Source: Tubiluchus corallicola
Taxonomy: Eukaryota > Priapulida > Priapulimorpha > Priapulimorphida > Tubiluchidae
Assembly (NCBI GenBank): GCA_030141605.1
Contig: JAQGDQ010000061.1
Coordinates: 669,685 to 733,684, forward strand
Reading direction: 5' to 3'
DNA length: 64,000 nucleotides
Below, in pieces: positions 47,075 to 60,500 of the stretch (position 1 is its first letter; the number at the start of each line of letters is the position of its first letter). Under the pieces are notes generated by a model. The model did not search any database. It saw only the letters and a program-made list of their open reading frames with translations, and was not told the origin of the DNA. The position numbers and the translations under genes are program-made.

Positions 47075-47180
47075 AACGCCTCATAACATACGACTAGCTG
47101 TGGAATCGAACACACAACTGTACAGATGGAAAGCAGTGCGTCATGGATTAGATTAATCTATTCCCGGAAACATTCTCGCG
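47075..47180 (-). repeat. tRNA-derived SINE head
   Basis: On the minus strand, GATTAATCTAATCCATGACG, then CTGCTTTCCATCTG, then the B box GTGTTCGATTCCACA (about 47100-47114). Aligns along its length with the SINE at 40421 (TTTAGTCTAGTGGTAACGCG, CCGCTTTCCGTCTG, GAGTTCGATACGAC). Confidence 0.55.
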
Positions 47181-47780
47181 TTTTTACTGTACGTAGTGTG
47201 ATTTCAACTGACGTTGCTGAAGGCAATAATATCAGATTTACAATTTTTTATTCTTTTTACTGTCAAAGTGGGTTGAGCCGAGGCAGTAAAGCTGCTTCAA
47301 TCTAAACGTGCTCGCATTTTATGAGGTGCAACATCAAATACTACAAAAAGGCTCGGCCTATGCCGCTGGAATGCGGGAAAACTTGTCTGCTTGCGAGACA
47401 TTGTAAACAGATCACTCCAACGCATATCCTGTATACATGAGCATCACATGACTTAGAGCAAAAATTAATGAATTTACAAAACATTACAGAACACTGCTGA
47501 CTGTAAGGTAACAGAGAAGGAAGCTTAAAGCCGTATTTATATCTCAGACATGCTAAATAAACAAGAATAATAAAAGCGCTTTCTCTTGGTAGATTTTAGA
47601 AGTATTATATAAGCACTAAGCAGGCGTCGTTTTTATAGGGGTAGACACTAGTACAGTATAGTTTACTTCTTTTAGTAAATAAGCTGTTATAACATAGACA
47701 CATACATATAATTACATACATGTATCCCTACATAAAAGTTCTCCTTTAAACAAGACAAAATCAATACTCTTATTATTGAC

Positions 47781-47850
47781 GTTTAGGCTACAACCCATAA
47801 AGGTTCTGGGTTCGAATGCTGGATGATTAAATTTTTCAGAGCCTTCCTTC
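47781..47850 (+). repeat. SINE fragment related to the one at 61501
   Basis: B box TCTGGGTTCGAATGCTGG followed by ATTTTTCAGAGCC. The copy near 61540 reads TGTGGGTTCGAATTCC and ATTTTTCGAGCC at the same spacing. Confidence 0.5.
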
Positions 47851-50800
47851 TACCTTTGACTGTTGATTATATGTCGCTTTGGAAGCGAATCTTTGGTTGC
47901 CATTTCAGTCTCAGGAAAAACCTTTCCAGTTTTATAATTTATTTCACATTAATTTATAAATTGCCTAAGCCTGAGCAAGCACAATTCGAAATTAGCTGGT
48001 CTACTTCTAAATGTGCGTGACAAAACTAAGCCAACTATTGATTAGGCCTACTGATATCAGCAACAGCAAACGCGAATATCAACAGGTTTCTACGGCTAAA
48101 TGTTACTACTATCTCCTCTCTCGGGAGTCGACAAGCACATCATCTGCCCACAGAAGAAATTTTATCCAATTCACAGTGGTCAAGTTCCTCAGCTGTACAC
48201 ATGGCATATCCATAGGGGGCTAGCATGGGGCAGAGGAAGTGGAACACTGACAAAACCACCAGCCATACGTCTACGCAGCAATCTGTCCACCACGAGTTCA
48301 GATCAATAATAGACATGTCTAACTGTATATACAGACCCAGATACCCAGCGCGACTCTGACCGATATCTGTCAAACCAAACTGGCGGCTCTCAAAAAGAAA
48401 ACCCTCACTCAAACACTTCAACATGCCAAGCAAAAATATACAAAACAGGCAAATTCGTAGCCAAACATCATGGCCGATTCGGTTCTTTCCATTCCACACT
48501 TGGTGGAGACTAGAGCACCAATTTTGTCAAGATTGCAAGCAGCAAGTATGTGCATAACAAAATTATGAGGTCAACCAATTGTAACCAGACAAAACTTTCC
48601 TCCACAATTTTTATTTTCAAATTACGGATGCCATAGTAAATACAAATGATGGATGACAGGCACTGATCTGTTTGAGGATTTAGTTCCTTGCTGTCATTAA
48701 TGGCACACAGTGGTAGGCACAACCTTCGTATTAATCAAAGCTATATAATTTTACTGTTTACATTTACTCACGCATAAAATGTATATATTTATTTTTGTAC
48801 CTAATAAATATTAATAATAATAATAAATCTACTAACCAATCTAGGTATTATAATCGTATAACGATTATTATGAGGCATTATTATGTAGCAACGTTCCACC
48901 ACTCACAACTGAACACATGAAAATTAACCTAGAAAAATTACCCAAAATTGGAATATTTGCCCCCGCGTAGAAGGCAAAGGAGAAAGACAGTGATTTGTAA
49001 CCTGCCACCCACAGTAAGTTCAAAGTAAACTCCAATGCATTCTCAAACCATTATCACCTATGTGCGACCGATTATGCTGTGTACTTTTTTGCAGATTTGC
49101 ATGCTAAATTATTACCCTTTCGCGGAACTAATCTTCGCATTTTCATGGAGGAATATAAATTGAGACACCACGTCGACAAAATTGGTATGTTTCAAAAAAG
49201 AGAATCGACTTTTGATGAAAAGAAGAACCGGTCTTATATGGCAAAATTGCCACAAATTGCCATACAGTGAACTAACAATTACTGGGCTATACAGTGCCAA
49301 CTGCCAAGCCGGTCATGGAATGCCAAAGGATGAAACCGAATCACCGAAAACGTCATTTCAGCCACTGATTTCCACCCCGCGTTGATTTATGAGCAAGTCG
49401 AATTGGCTCAAATAAAGGATTACAGTTTTAATAACAGTGAGAATAAAATTGATAGCGTTATCAAACTCTCAAGGTCGCTAAAATTACTGGTTTGAACAAG
49501 CAGAAAAATTCGGACAAAGAACTTATATGTGGGTCACCCTTCTCTCTTTTTTGTGGAAAACTGAAAATACACATGTTTTGGTAATCTGAAATATATGCAA
49601 GGATTGATTTAAGCCAGAGGACATTAATTATAGCCCACTGTTGGTTATTACTGGATTTACATAGAAGCAAAGTCAGTTTTACAGCGCTCCATTATAATGC
49701 ATTTAAATACAGTTATTCAAATTTAACACTATAATCTTCGGAAAAAAACTGGGGTCAGGGGCTACAGCAAATACCAACGCCGTGATAATATGAAACAGCT
49801 CGAAACTGAAATTACTCAAGACTGACTCAAGTCAAGAAAGTAGGACAGGTATTTTACACTCTAGTAGCTTTTAAATGGTAAGCACTAAGCACCGGCCAGT
49901 ACATCCGTGTGATCACACTACACGCAAACGTGACATTGATAAACTGAAACAAATCATGATTGATATTTCATGTGATTTAATTAAAGTACAATTACGTCCA
50001 TCATACACATTTTGTAACAGTAACAATAAAAGTACTAATTTCTAAAGCATAAACACTATGCAGGACATACTTGTATAGTGTCATCTATTCCCCGTTTCAG
50101 CTATGAACCAAAAAATGCATATGAAATGCAGAAAAATGCACAACTTTGGCATTCTTTTTACTGAAGCAGTGTTCTTGTCAATTTTGTGGAATGTAATCGA
50201 CAAGCAAAATTTATTTCATGTCCGCGTTTATAACATACAAAACAGTAGATTTGAAGCTAACATTTCCGACAATACACTAAATCAATATTAGCCCAAGAAT
50301 AAATAGATAAAATGCACCCACACAATTTTAAACACTACTGTACCCAAAATTGGTTAATTATATATATGGCTACACAAGTTAACGAATAATGACACCGTGT
50401 TAACCAGCTAGAAAGTTAAGAAGTAGAATACAAAATAACTTCTGTAAAATAAATTGTGCTTCCATCCAATCAAACAACATGGACAACATTGAATAAAGAA
50501 TTAATTTGCTCAGTTTGTTTTTATTTAATCTGGAAATAGATTTAATCAGTTCTAGACTTATAATCTCTCGAAGTACGAATGAACTCATAATCTTAAAAAA
50601 AGGAACTAAATATCTGTGCACACACATGAACATGAAAATTTCGCCATGAAATACGGTAAACAAAATTTTGTAACTAAGTCAGTGCAGTGTACCTCTAATC
50701 AGCAAAATGTAAACATACTAACCACACCTTTATACATCCATATTTAGCCTACGAACAATGTCTTATTTGGTAAAACACGCCAATTTTTACTTTTAATATC

Positions 50801-50879
50801 AGAAACTCATTCACAACACAAATGAAATGTCTTCACGTATCAACTTGAATGAGCGCACTAATAAACCACTCGGTTAAGC

Positions 50880-51060
50880 GAGCAGTAGCACGATAGAATG
50901 CGTAGGGGCAGCGCAACGCCGCAACCGGTTTGTACATGGTATTGTAGCCTCAACATCAGCTGCATTACCAACATGTGTAGAGGGGCTCTGGAGGTTTCAC
51001 CCAGTTTCCGACGCGACGGCTGACGTCACGAGAAACGGAGGCTTTCAACTTGAATTTGTT
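50880..51060 (-). promoter_or_regulatory. CpG-rich block with CRE palindrome; candidate plexin promoter
   Basis: A stretch of about 180 bp with some 15-20 CpG inside very AT-rich flanks. Contains the palindrome TGACGTCA (51021-51028), the CREB/ATF consensus. It is 4.3 kb upstream of the first coding exon, and an ATGTTG|GTAATG on the minus strand inside it could be a 5'-UTR donor. No TATA box was assigned. The link to plexin rests on position and composition only. Confidence 0.25.
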
Positions 51061-51964
51061 AATCTTCACCGAAGCTTTAGGATAACCCAAAAAAGACTAA
51101 CTTTAGGAAATAATTTTAGATTGTCATGTTTTTTGAAATAACCAATTAACGAATGTTTTCGTTACAGTATCTTTATGAGCAAATTGGTCAAACGGTTTAG
51201 ATTGCTTGTATCAGATTACTTACTCTCGTACTCGTGATAATTATTATAATCGTTTAACCCACACTGACGGTCTTTTAGCAAATAGAAATACTTAAAAGTG
51301 TTTTTTAGTGTTGTTCAAAGATTTCAATATCAAAATAAAGTTATTTTTCTTAATAACATGACTTATAAACACTTTAGCGGACAGTTTATAGATGCTGCAC
51401 TGCAATGGAACTTAAGACTGCTTTCATGCCATGAATAATAAAAGTGTCTATAAAGCAGTAAAATGCCTGCTATGCGATTTCAACTTTCAAAACGACTTGA
51501 AGTGAGGTATCTCAGTGCGATAAATTAATCAAACTAGACTACCCCGCCAATATAAAAAATATGACAGAAAGTTGCTGCCAAGTTTTATAATGGCAAACAC
51601 GCGAAATAGGCTTGTATGTCAAACATGTCAAACATTAGTAAGTCACCAGTGAGCCACTACATAACTTGACATTCCAGACTGAATGGCTGTTGCAATACTA
51701 TTGCATAAACTGTGGCTGAGTTATTGCAACGTAAGGCTTAATTGTTTGAGCGACAAACTTGTCAAATTAATCACTGAAGCAGTGCATTTATTAACATCTC
51801 TAGCAATACAAAAATTATTATAGCATAAATCAGTTTTTTAAGATGTTCGACAACGGTTGTTCAATAATACGCAAATTAGCGTGGCTGAGACTATTTTTCA
51901 GTACTTTTGAATTTGATAAGAATGAACGGGAAAACAGGTATCTTGTTGCCTTAGCAGATGTACA

Positions 51965-52102
51965 TCTGAGAAAAACGTTTTTAGCACCTACACTGTTGCT
52001 ACCTTGCTTACTCAAATTTGAATGGTTTACACTTGTGAAAAAAACGTTTATAGGACCTATACTGTTGCTACCTTGATTACTCATATTTGAATGGTTTACT
52101 AT
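51965..52102. repeat. Tandem duplication, 69-bp unit, two copies
   Basis: Both copies contain AAAAACGTTTATAG-like sequence, CTGTTGCTACCTTG, and TTTGAATGGTTTAC; offset exactly 69 bp. Confidence 0.85.
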
Positions 52103-52706
52103 CTCCATTTATTCTCGGCAGGATAACCGTGAATCAAAATGTGAAAAATTGACACAGACATCGTCGAAGAAAATGCAATTCCAATTTTCCATTCAATTCC
52201 TTTGTGCAAGCGATTTAAGCAACGATCTTAATCTTGAAGTCCATAGAACAAGTTCGCTGATGTAAAAATTATGCATGCACGGCATGTAATCGCCACGGAT
52301 TCGCAAGCTTACAGCAGCAACTAAATCGAGTTTTGTAAATTTCATACGAGGAATCATGATTTATGAATTTTTCGTCCGTGAACAAGCTGCAACGTGCAGA
52401 CCGGGAAATGAGGATTTGCAACTGCCAGGAATCCGCTTATTGTGTTTCTATACTCAGTGGTTAAGAAGAGCATTTGTTAAAAATTTGCAGTTTTTTCGTC
52501 AACAATCAGCGAGTGAGTGCATATCCAACTCATAGTAGATTCAAAGGAGTGAACACATCAGAAAAGAATTAAATTTTCAGTCTAAAGGTAGTAGACTTAA
52601 CAATACGTACACGGTCCCTCGCAACGCTTTCTGCGGGTTCTGCAGCGTGTTATTAACACAACCTTTCCTTATGTTCGAAACTGGTGTGAGGAAATAAACT
52701 ACTGTC

Positions 52707-53235
52707 TAGTTATGCCTATATACCTATGTTTGTCTATGGCTTGGTCTATGCCCATGTCCATGAACACCTCCAGTAAATTTACGTCTATGCCAAGTCGAAG
52801 TCTATACTATGTCTACGTCCATGTCTAAGCAAAAATTTACGTCTATGTCTATATCTATATCTAAGTTTGTGCTCTAGGTCTACGTCTGTGTCTTTGTATG
52901 TATGTACATAAATTCCTATGCTATGTCCATGTACACGTAAAGCCTAAGTTTACGTATATGCCCATATCTAAGTCAGTGTTATGTCTGTGTCTATGTCTAT
53001 GTCTTTGTATGTATGTATACAGATTCCTATGCTATGTCCATGTACACGTAAAGCCTAAGTTTACGTATATGCCCATATCTAACTCAGTGTTATGTCTGTG
53101 TCTATGTCTATGTCTTTGTATGTATGTACATAGATTCCTATGCTATGTCCATGTACACGTTAAGCCTAAGTTCACGTATATACCCATATCTAAGTCAGTG
53201 CTTTATGTCAATGTTTATGTCTACGTCTGTATCTA
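52707..53235. repeat. Satellite-like array with 111-bp higher-order period
   Basis: The whole block is built from degenerate GTCTATGTCTAT-type hexamers. From 52890 three copies of a 111-bp unit follow (starts 52890, 53001, 53112), each with TCCTATGCTATGTCCATG and a TATGCCCATATCTAA-like part. Since 111 is divisible by 3, the array stays open in one frame with a 37-residue repeat, which is probably not coding. Confidence 0.9.
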
Positions 53236-54454
53236 GCTCAGGCTGCTGATCAAAAGTAATGAATCATTTATAACTCGCTTTGCATCACAAATGGGTTAAT
53301 TACATTGGCTTGAATGATTATAAGAGTTAATATGCTGCGTGTTTTGGCCACATAAATATATCACAGTATGTAGGTATACAGGACGGTTTTATATGATATT
53401 AGATTAAATTTTACAGAATACAAATGTAGAACAATTATAATGAAAGCAATTTTTAAACTGAAACTGTTATGCAGGAGGCAGGAGCCGCAAGCGATCAAGA
53501 GACCAAAGGTTCTAGTGGTCAAGATATTCAACCTGTGGTGTCTTCAAATGGTGTGCCCGAAGTTCATTAAGCCAAAGTCTGCTTTCGAAAAAGTAATAAT
53601 TGTGGATTACTTCCGATTTCCAAGACCGTGCGTGGTGCAAATAAATTTTAATTTTATGTAAAAATTGAGCCAACAAGGATAATACGTAGCTCCTTGAATC
53701 TAAAAAAAACTGATGACAAGTAACACTCTAAACTTTCTTTTTTTGCTCGAGGCTATTATAGATCACTAATACAAACTCCCATGGAGAGACTTCACGCAAG
53801 AAATTTATGTCTGTCGTGTTAAGATAAACGTGTCGTGAAGATAGAATAATAAAGACCAACCACTGATTATGATCAATACAATACACAGCTAGACACCCAG
53901 GGGTGGGATTAATGGATAATTGCAGTCGCGAATATATCCTTGAAGAAAGATGTGTGCCGGAATAATGATCTAACCGCTTTATACTTCAACAGGCTGCTGA
54001 GGGGCAAGCACTGAAGTAGTATATCATTCCCTCTGTAACACTGAACTCGTGTAAATTGGTGTGAGCTCCACATAATGATGACTATAGTCAAAAGTAAAAA
54101 CAAGTGTTTGCGCTTCAAAATTTTATATACCGGTGTTGCAACAGTCCAATTCGACTATTAGCTAACAAACACAGCTGCAAAAGTCACGTCACTTTGTGGG
54201 GTCCATCTGTACTGAAGAAATTTGAGAAACTTGCGTGTGGCCTTCAGATTAGTACAATCTGCCCAAACTATTAAAAACTTACAAAAACAATATACACACA
54301 ATAAATCTTTCCAAAAACCAATATTTCACACAAGAATTGACAGTAACATATCGATGGACAAGATTAAATTTCTTTTTTTATACAGTTAGGCATACAACAA
54401 AATGGAATTCAACGCTAAATAACAAGGTTTACTTAACGTTAGGTGGTAGCGGCA

Positions 54455-54578
54455 GGACCAGAGTCTAGTCCATTTTCAAGAATAATCACCTGAGATGGGA
54501 CACTGAACCAGCAAAGGAGTTTCACTTACGTTCGGTTGCTAAGCCGACACTGTAACCACTCGACTATTCCTCGTTGGT
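54455..54578 (-). repeat. tRNA-derived SINE head
   Basis: Minus strand: A box-like ATAGTCGAGTGGTTAC (54557-54572 region) with a Leu/Ser-tRNA look, and a B box-like TGGTTCAGTGTCCC (54496-54511 region). The rest of the body is not clear. Confidence 0.45.
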
Positions 54579-57500
54579 TTGGAAGTTGGCCTCGACGTGC
54601 AGTTTTTCTGCAAATGTCGTTAAAGGATTCGCACGAAAGCCAAATATAGCAGCTGCGCGAATTCAGCGGTTACACTTGTAAAACAGCTGATCTCTAATTG
54701 AACTATTAAGACACAAAAATGCATAGTTAATGAACATAGAAGTGAATATGCATAGTTTATGAATATACGACACCGGAACACCACTAAAGATAAATAGTTC
54801 CTTGCGCGTGCTCTCGAATGTCTTTCTTTCAAACTATGCAGGCTAACCCTCGTGCCTTATTGCATAAGCCTCGGCTCGGGAAGATAAGGAGCTAAACAAA
54901 TTGACAAAGAGGCGGTCAATTCGCCAATTGTTTGCAGAGATGAGTGAAGAGATACTAAACTGACAAATTCACTTCACGAGAGTCTCTAAAACAAAGATCG
55001 CTGGCAAACGAAGATTTAGACTGAATCAAAGAAGTCAGAAAGAGGGCGGATCTAGAAACGCGGGGGAACCATTTTACTTGTATGCAAGTACGACACCGAT
55101 TCTTAACGTTTTTTACTCCATGTACCATTTAATGCACGTCCTAACATTATTTCCTCACCATATCTCTTTCCAATACTCCAATATTTCGAATATTTAATAC
55201 ACTGCTCCTACACCCTTCCTGCCCTGTCAGAAATAAATATCATCCCTCTTTACCAAGGTTGTATAATTCTATATTGCGTAGTACATTCTATATTTACTTG
55301 GATTTATTTATAAAGATACAGGGAATATTTACAAATTTAATGGCAATATAGAATATATGCTGACGAAATCTAAAACTTAAATAGAACTCGGTTTTAATTA
55401 TGATTTGTGACCTTCAAAAATGCCCTGTACGTTATGCAGCAGGACATTATGTTACATCCATAATACTTTAGAAGGTGATCTAGGAGTAGAACAAATAAAA
55501 GACACTTTCTGAATGAATGCAACTGCTTCCCTTTTCCAACTGGAACGAGTAACTGAGCATTTTTCCATCTCTAATTTATAGCAATGGGTAATAAATAACG
55601 CCTAACCACTCACAACTGCCACACGCAATTGTTACTGTGATATCAGAAAACCTCGCCCCAATTTCACGGACAGTTTAGCGGCTTTGTGGTTTCACACAGA
55701 AAAAGCAATTAACTGTGCAGCTTCCGACAAACAGCTTCATATTACTGCGCCGTGAAATTCTAATTACTGCATCTGTGTCGCCTACAGCAAAATTAATCAA
55801 TCTCCAATCTAGATAAATACGTTAATGATAGATAAGATTGCTTCCTGGGATGCCAGCAGCCAAATGCAAGTAGGCAATACACAATCAAACCGCAAACCAT
55901 TAGACTCCACCGGCTGTTTTCACCTATAAAGCAAGACATCGAACATTTGCCTATTATCGTCCATTCGTCCATGTTTAGCTTTTGTTTGAAATCTCTAACA
56001 ATACAGTCTCTATCTACTCGACATTTTTAATAGTTTGTGCAAAATCTTAAATAAGTTCAAGAATTGAGAACGAACTATCTAACAATGAAGTGAACGCAAT
56101 TACAAAATTTTCTTCACTGAGCCCTGACTAAAAAGAGACGAAATGTAAAAAGTAGAAAATGATCCCGATTTTGAACAAGAAAGTCTTTTGCAGCGCTATG
56201 GTTACTAGACAGCAAAGCTCTCCTGCACTAAATAATATCAATAATTATTAGTTTAGTATTTAAAACCCGTTCATGCATACAGTCGATCATATGAATGTTG
56301 AAAACAGGACTTTAATTCTGTCAACTAAATTTACTTTTGTGACAAGAAGCTATACCTAGATGGCATTGTTATATATTTAATAGCGGGTCAACCCGTACAT
56401 AAGTATAGGCGTCCTTGTGGTTTAATCATTTACACAAAAAACGATCTAACAATTTTAATAGATACGCAGGTGGGTAGATGGTTTCACCACGTTTAGCAAG
56501 CGTACAACTTGACATAACTAGTATACCCCACATATACGCTGTATACTACATCTATGGATAGGTTAACTTATTCCGCTTCAAACAGCAACCATTAACATCT
56601 CAAATTCATCAAGTAACTCATATTTTATAATCGTACATTACATATGATTCAATATCCCAAGTATGCTTGCTATATGGTCAGTACTCAGCTAAATTAGAGG
56701 GATTGGGAATCAGTGTGATGAACTCTGCATACTTGACGGCAGGCTACACTTTCACATCTGTGTCCAATAAGAAGATTAGCACAAGCCTTTGTATAGGTCA
56801 CCGAAAACAAGAGTGTGACAAGAACATCCGAGAACTCATGAACAGAACAAAAACTTTCCTAGAATTTCGCATTAGCAATGAAAACCAACTAATTTAGCTG
56901 AATGAGTTCTTCCAGTTTTGTTATGAACCTTAATTAACTTTCCCGATAACTTTGTTAGTCCTCACAAGTCTTTCGTTTTGTCCACACACAAATGGATCTC
57001 TGTCTGATATGAAGCACAAAAGCGTCTTAATTACACGAAATCCACACAAAGCCAGCGTTAAAACCCAAGTGTCACAATGCGCTATCAACGTCTCTCCACA
57101 CATGCGGAACTGAAGCCAATGAAGGAAGGTTGCCAGGGAAGCCAAGCTGCAATGCCTGAAAGCACAACGCCTGAAGTAAGTATTTGATAGGCGTCTGCAT
57201 TGAGAAAATCACTGGATGCATAACAGACACGAATGAACGAGTAACGCGGGCACTGGCCTTTTCAAAATGTTCAACACGGCTTACTGTGAAGCACATTGTT
57301 TTTTCGAAAATAAAGCTCTGAGGCAGGTCCTTGCGAATTTCGAGGGTGCAAGTAATACTAGGGTAGCTCAATCTTAAACCATGCATGATCAACTGAACTA
57401 TATACTGTACCCACACGACTGTCCTGCATAACGTTTGATTATTCGTTGGGACAGACCAGAAGCTGAAGTGTTCAAATCACACGTCGATAAAATGTTGTGA

Positions 57501-60500
57501 TGTACCCTGTTATTGTCGTCGTTGTTGGTGTGACGCCTGTTTTTAATTTTGTTTAAAAAGGAACAGACGCGCCACACTAAAACGAATGCAGCGATCTCTG
57601 GGTTTACTTATTCATTTTCATCATCATCACCATATGCCAGTTATGTCGATTGTATACATTGGCCAGGAAGAACTCTAAAATAAAAGAAATATGCCCTCAA
57701 GGTAAACACAGCAGTTAATCCAGCTAAAAAACTAGACACCGCTATGCCAGTGGATTGTCAGCACCACTTGCAATAGTGGAAATCTCATTCACAAGTTGGA
57801 AAGAAGCCGCCTAGGCTGTAGTGCATCATACAAGCACTGCGTGCAAGCTGTATGAGCACTTACAAGAAGCCGACACTGGTACTTGACAACGTAGAATTAA
57901 CATTGGTACGTTGAAAAAACAAAGGTAACCTATTCATCAACCTAGAATCGCATAATTACATAAGATAATGCATAGCCTAATAGTAGTAGGCTAGATATGA
58001 CAATTATAGGAAGACAAAATCTATTTTTTGTGGTTTTACCTCAGCTATATCAAGTAGCCGACAAGTAAATAGCTTTCAATTGAAATAAAAAAGTATAAAG
58101 TCAAAAACAACTCTCTGAAGTCACGGAGTTCTGGTGAAAGATAATTACCGATATCTGACAAGGCAAACAACCATGCAAGCACAATAGAAGTGTTGAGGGA
58201 AGGTTCTGCTGAATTCCAAGATTTATAATTTAAAAAGCTTTGAGGACGAAGATTTACGAAGTTTTGGGTATTTAGGTCTGGTGAAAGATAATTGTCTATA
58301 TTGTCAACTAGGCCACAGATGATTGATGCAAATTTTACACGCAAATAGACAAGACTGCTAAACGCCCTCTTAGTGTACTTTTTGGTGTCTGGCTTCGTAC
58401 CACTGTAATGGTTTATCAAGGCCTCTATTTTTGTTAAACATCGCGAGTGGTTACAACAGACTAAATCGCTCCTTATCCTCTAGAAAAATGTAACCATTCC
58501 ACCCTGGTGATGCCAAACTGGATGTGTGTTTACAAAAAGATGATGGAAACTGTCTTCCAGACCAGAACGTGAAGAGGAAATACAGCTAAATATTGTGGGC
58601 GAGGCTGGGCTTATTAAATGGAGCTGTTTACTTAAAAAATAAAACAATTACACGCCAGTTGAAGATACCTAAAATGGCAAAAGTGTCGGTCGGTGAGCAG
58701 CAAATGTGGCAATGAGAGGGACGAATGAAAGAGGAAAAGAGAAAACCAGAGAAGCTGTGTCGATGTATTGGCACCAACGCCTTCGTCGTCACCGTTGATT
58801 TTGCAGCAGCAGTTTTCACATCGACACACTCTGGCGCCCTTTTCACTCATCTTCCCTATTTCTTTTTTTTCAATTTCTTCTTTCTCAAGCGGTTGCATTG
58901 TCATTTTTAGGTCGGCTTTAATACACGCAATTATAATTGAGTTACAGTGTTAAGTATAATTCCATGTATTAAAGCTGCTTAGTTGAGGGCTTTTAAAAAG
59001 GTCACACAGTTTAGGCCCCACCAGCCACACAGCTCAAATAAAAGCTTTAACCCCAGTATTATCACATTATGTTTCAGAGGGGCTGCAATTCTAGAATTAC
59101 CCAAATGTGGAAAGAAATTTTCCCATCTCACGGTAGTGCAGTAGCACCATTAGGTATAGTGTAAAAGCCACACTCAGGAACATATACGAGATAAGATCCA
59201 TTCAGTGGCACAAAAATCTATCTCAAATCTGATATCGAATTAACTTTACTCCCAGTAAACGAGCTCTTACGAAAATGCCAACAAGAGGTGAAGTATTTTT
59301 GCCCACTCTGCAAAACCACCAACTCTGCCATGCAGCTTGCGTATATATCTTACCAAATGTGATTTGATTATCTTCAGCTACCGACGTCTCTCCTGTCAAA
59401 TCCAGACACATCGACTTTTAAACGGCTCAAGTAGTTTGTGTATATTTCTCTCAAAAACATGGAAAAAGACGGCTTGCAACAAGCAAAACAATTTCTGCCC
59501 AAAATCTGACGTCTTTACAGTCGCCATTTTTCACTCAATCCGTTTAGGCTCTGGAATGATGAACGGCCGTCCATGTAAAATATTACAGGTTTGTCGGAAA
59601 AAGTGACGTAATTGAAATTTATGGTAGCGCCAAATTGATAAATTGGAAAATCATTTTGCAGCAGCAGAACCTTTCTAAATTTCACACAAGCACAAATGGT
59701 AAGACTAAATCCCCGGGCTGAAATTATGAATGTGGAATGGTTAATTATTAGCACTTTCACATTATGATATTCAAGATACTGTCGAATATAGTCGGCAACG
59801 TATTCTTTGATTATTTCGAATATCCGTCTCAGGCATTTTAATACATATTCTTGTAATAATGATGATTCTGATGAATCTTAATTTTTAGTACTATTTATAC
59901 GCACAATTTAGAACATGTATATTGTCTCTGATGAAACAAAGGCAGTACAATAACAAAAATTATTCAGTTGTGCTACTTAATTACTTCCTACTAGTATCAC
60001 TTGGAGTCCAGCTTCAAAGTTCCAAACCTCCTACTGGGCCACAAGTTCAAATCAAAGCACCACGTCTTCAGTTATTTTCAAATTTGCAAAAACGTTAAGA
60101 GATCAATTCATAAAACTCTAAACACAAAAATGAAAAATGTCGACAAAACGAAAAAAATTAAAAAAGATAAACGTAAGTAATGTGTCTGTCTAGTGATTAC
60201 TTAGGCCAGTCAGTCAGCCAGCCATCATCTAAGACGACTATCCACAATGGTTTAACAAAAACGGGATAATGCACTCAAAGTACATTTTACAGTCATGAAA
60301 TGGAAGCAATGAATAATTAATAGACTTCGCCACATCAGAGGCTGGGCACCCCTGATTCCGCCAGCGACGGCATAGTTTTAATCAAAGTTTAATGGAGAAA
60401 ATTTTACGAATATTAAAGATAACAGTCTATAAACTGATTCAATGATTAGCTGAAGCCTATCAATGTTTTTGCCTATAGTACTTGTATAGTTTAGTTTTTG

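Larger units (their letters stand above)
46606..50879. other. Upstream of the plexin coding region; no gene recognised
   Basis: Probably 5' intron of the plexin transcript. Contains two SINE remnants (47075-47180 and 47781-47850) and AT-rich sequence. The 48.1-48.5 kb part is less AT-rich and has a 119-codon minus-strand frame, but I see no motif in it. Confidence 0.55.

Noticed and set aside
48140-48499. 119-codon minus-strand frame
   Set aside because: No motif, hydrophobic patches only, no convincing splice partners; could be an old repeat but I cannot support a call.
57072-57416. 114-codon minus-strand frame
   Set aside because: No motif; plausible chance frame in a slightly GC-richer patch.
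58628-58904. Overlapping frames on both strands
   Set aside because: Mutually overlapping in three frames with no family pattern.
59990-60060. B box-like word (AAGTTCAAATCAAAG) suggesting another SINE
   Set aside because: No A box at the right distance and no body or tail; too weak.
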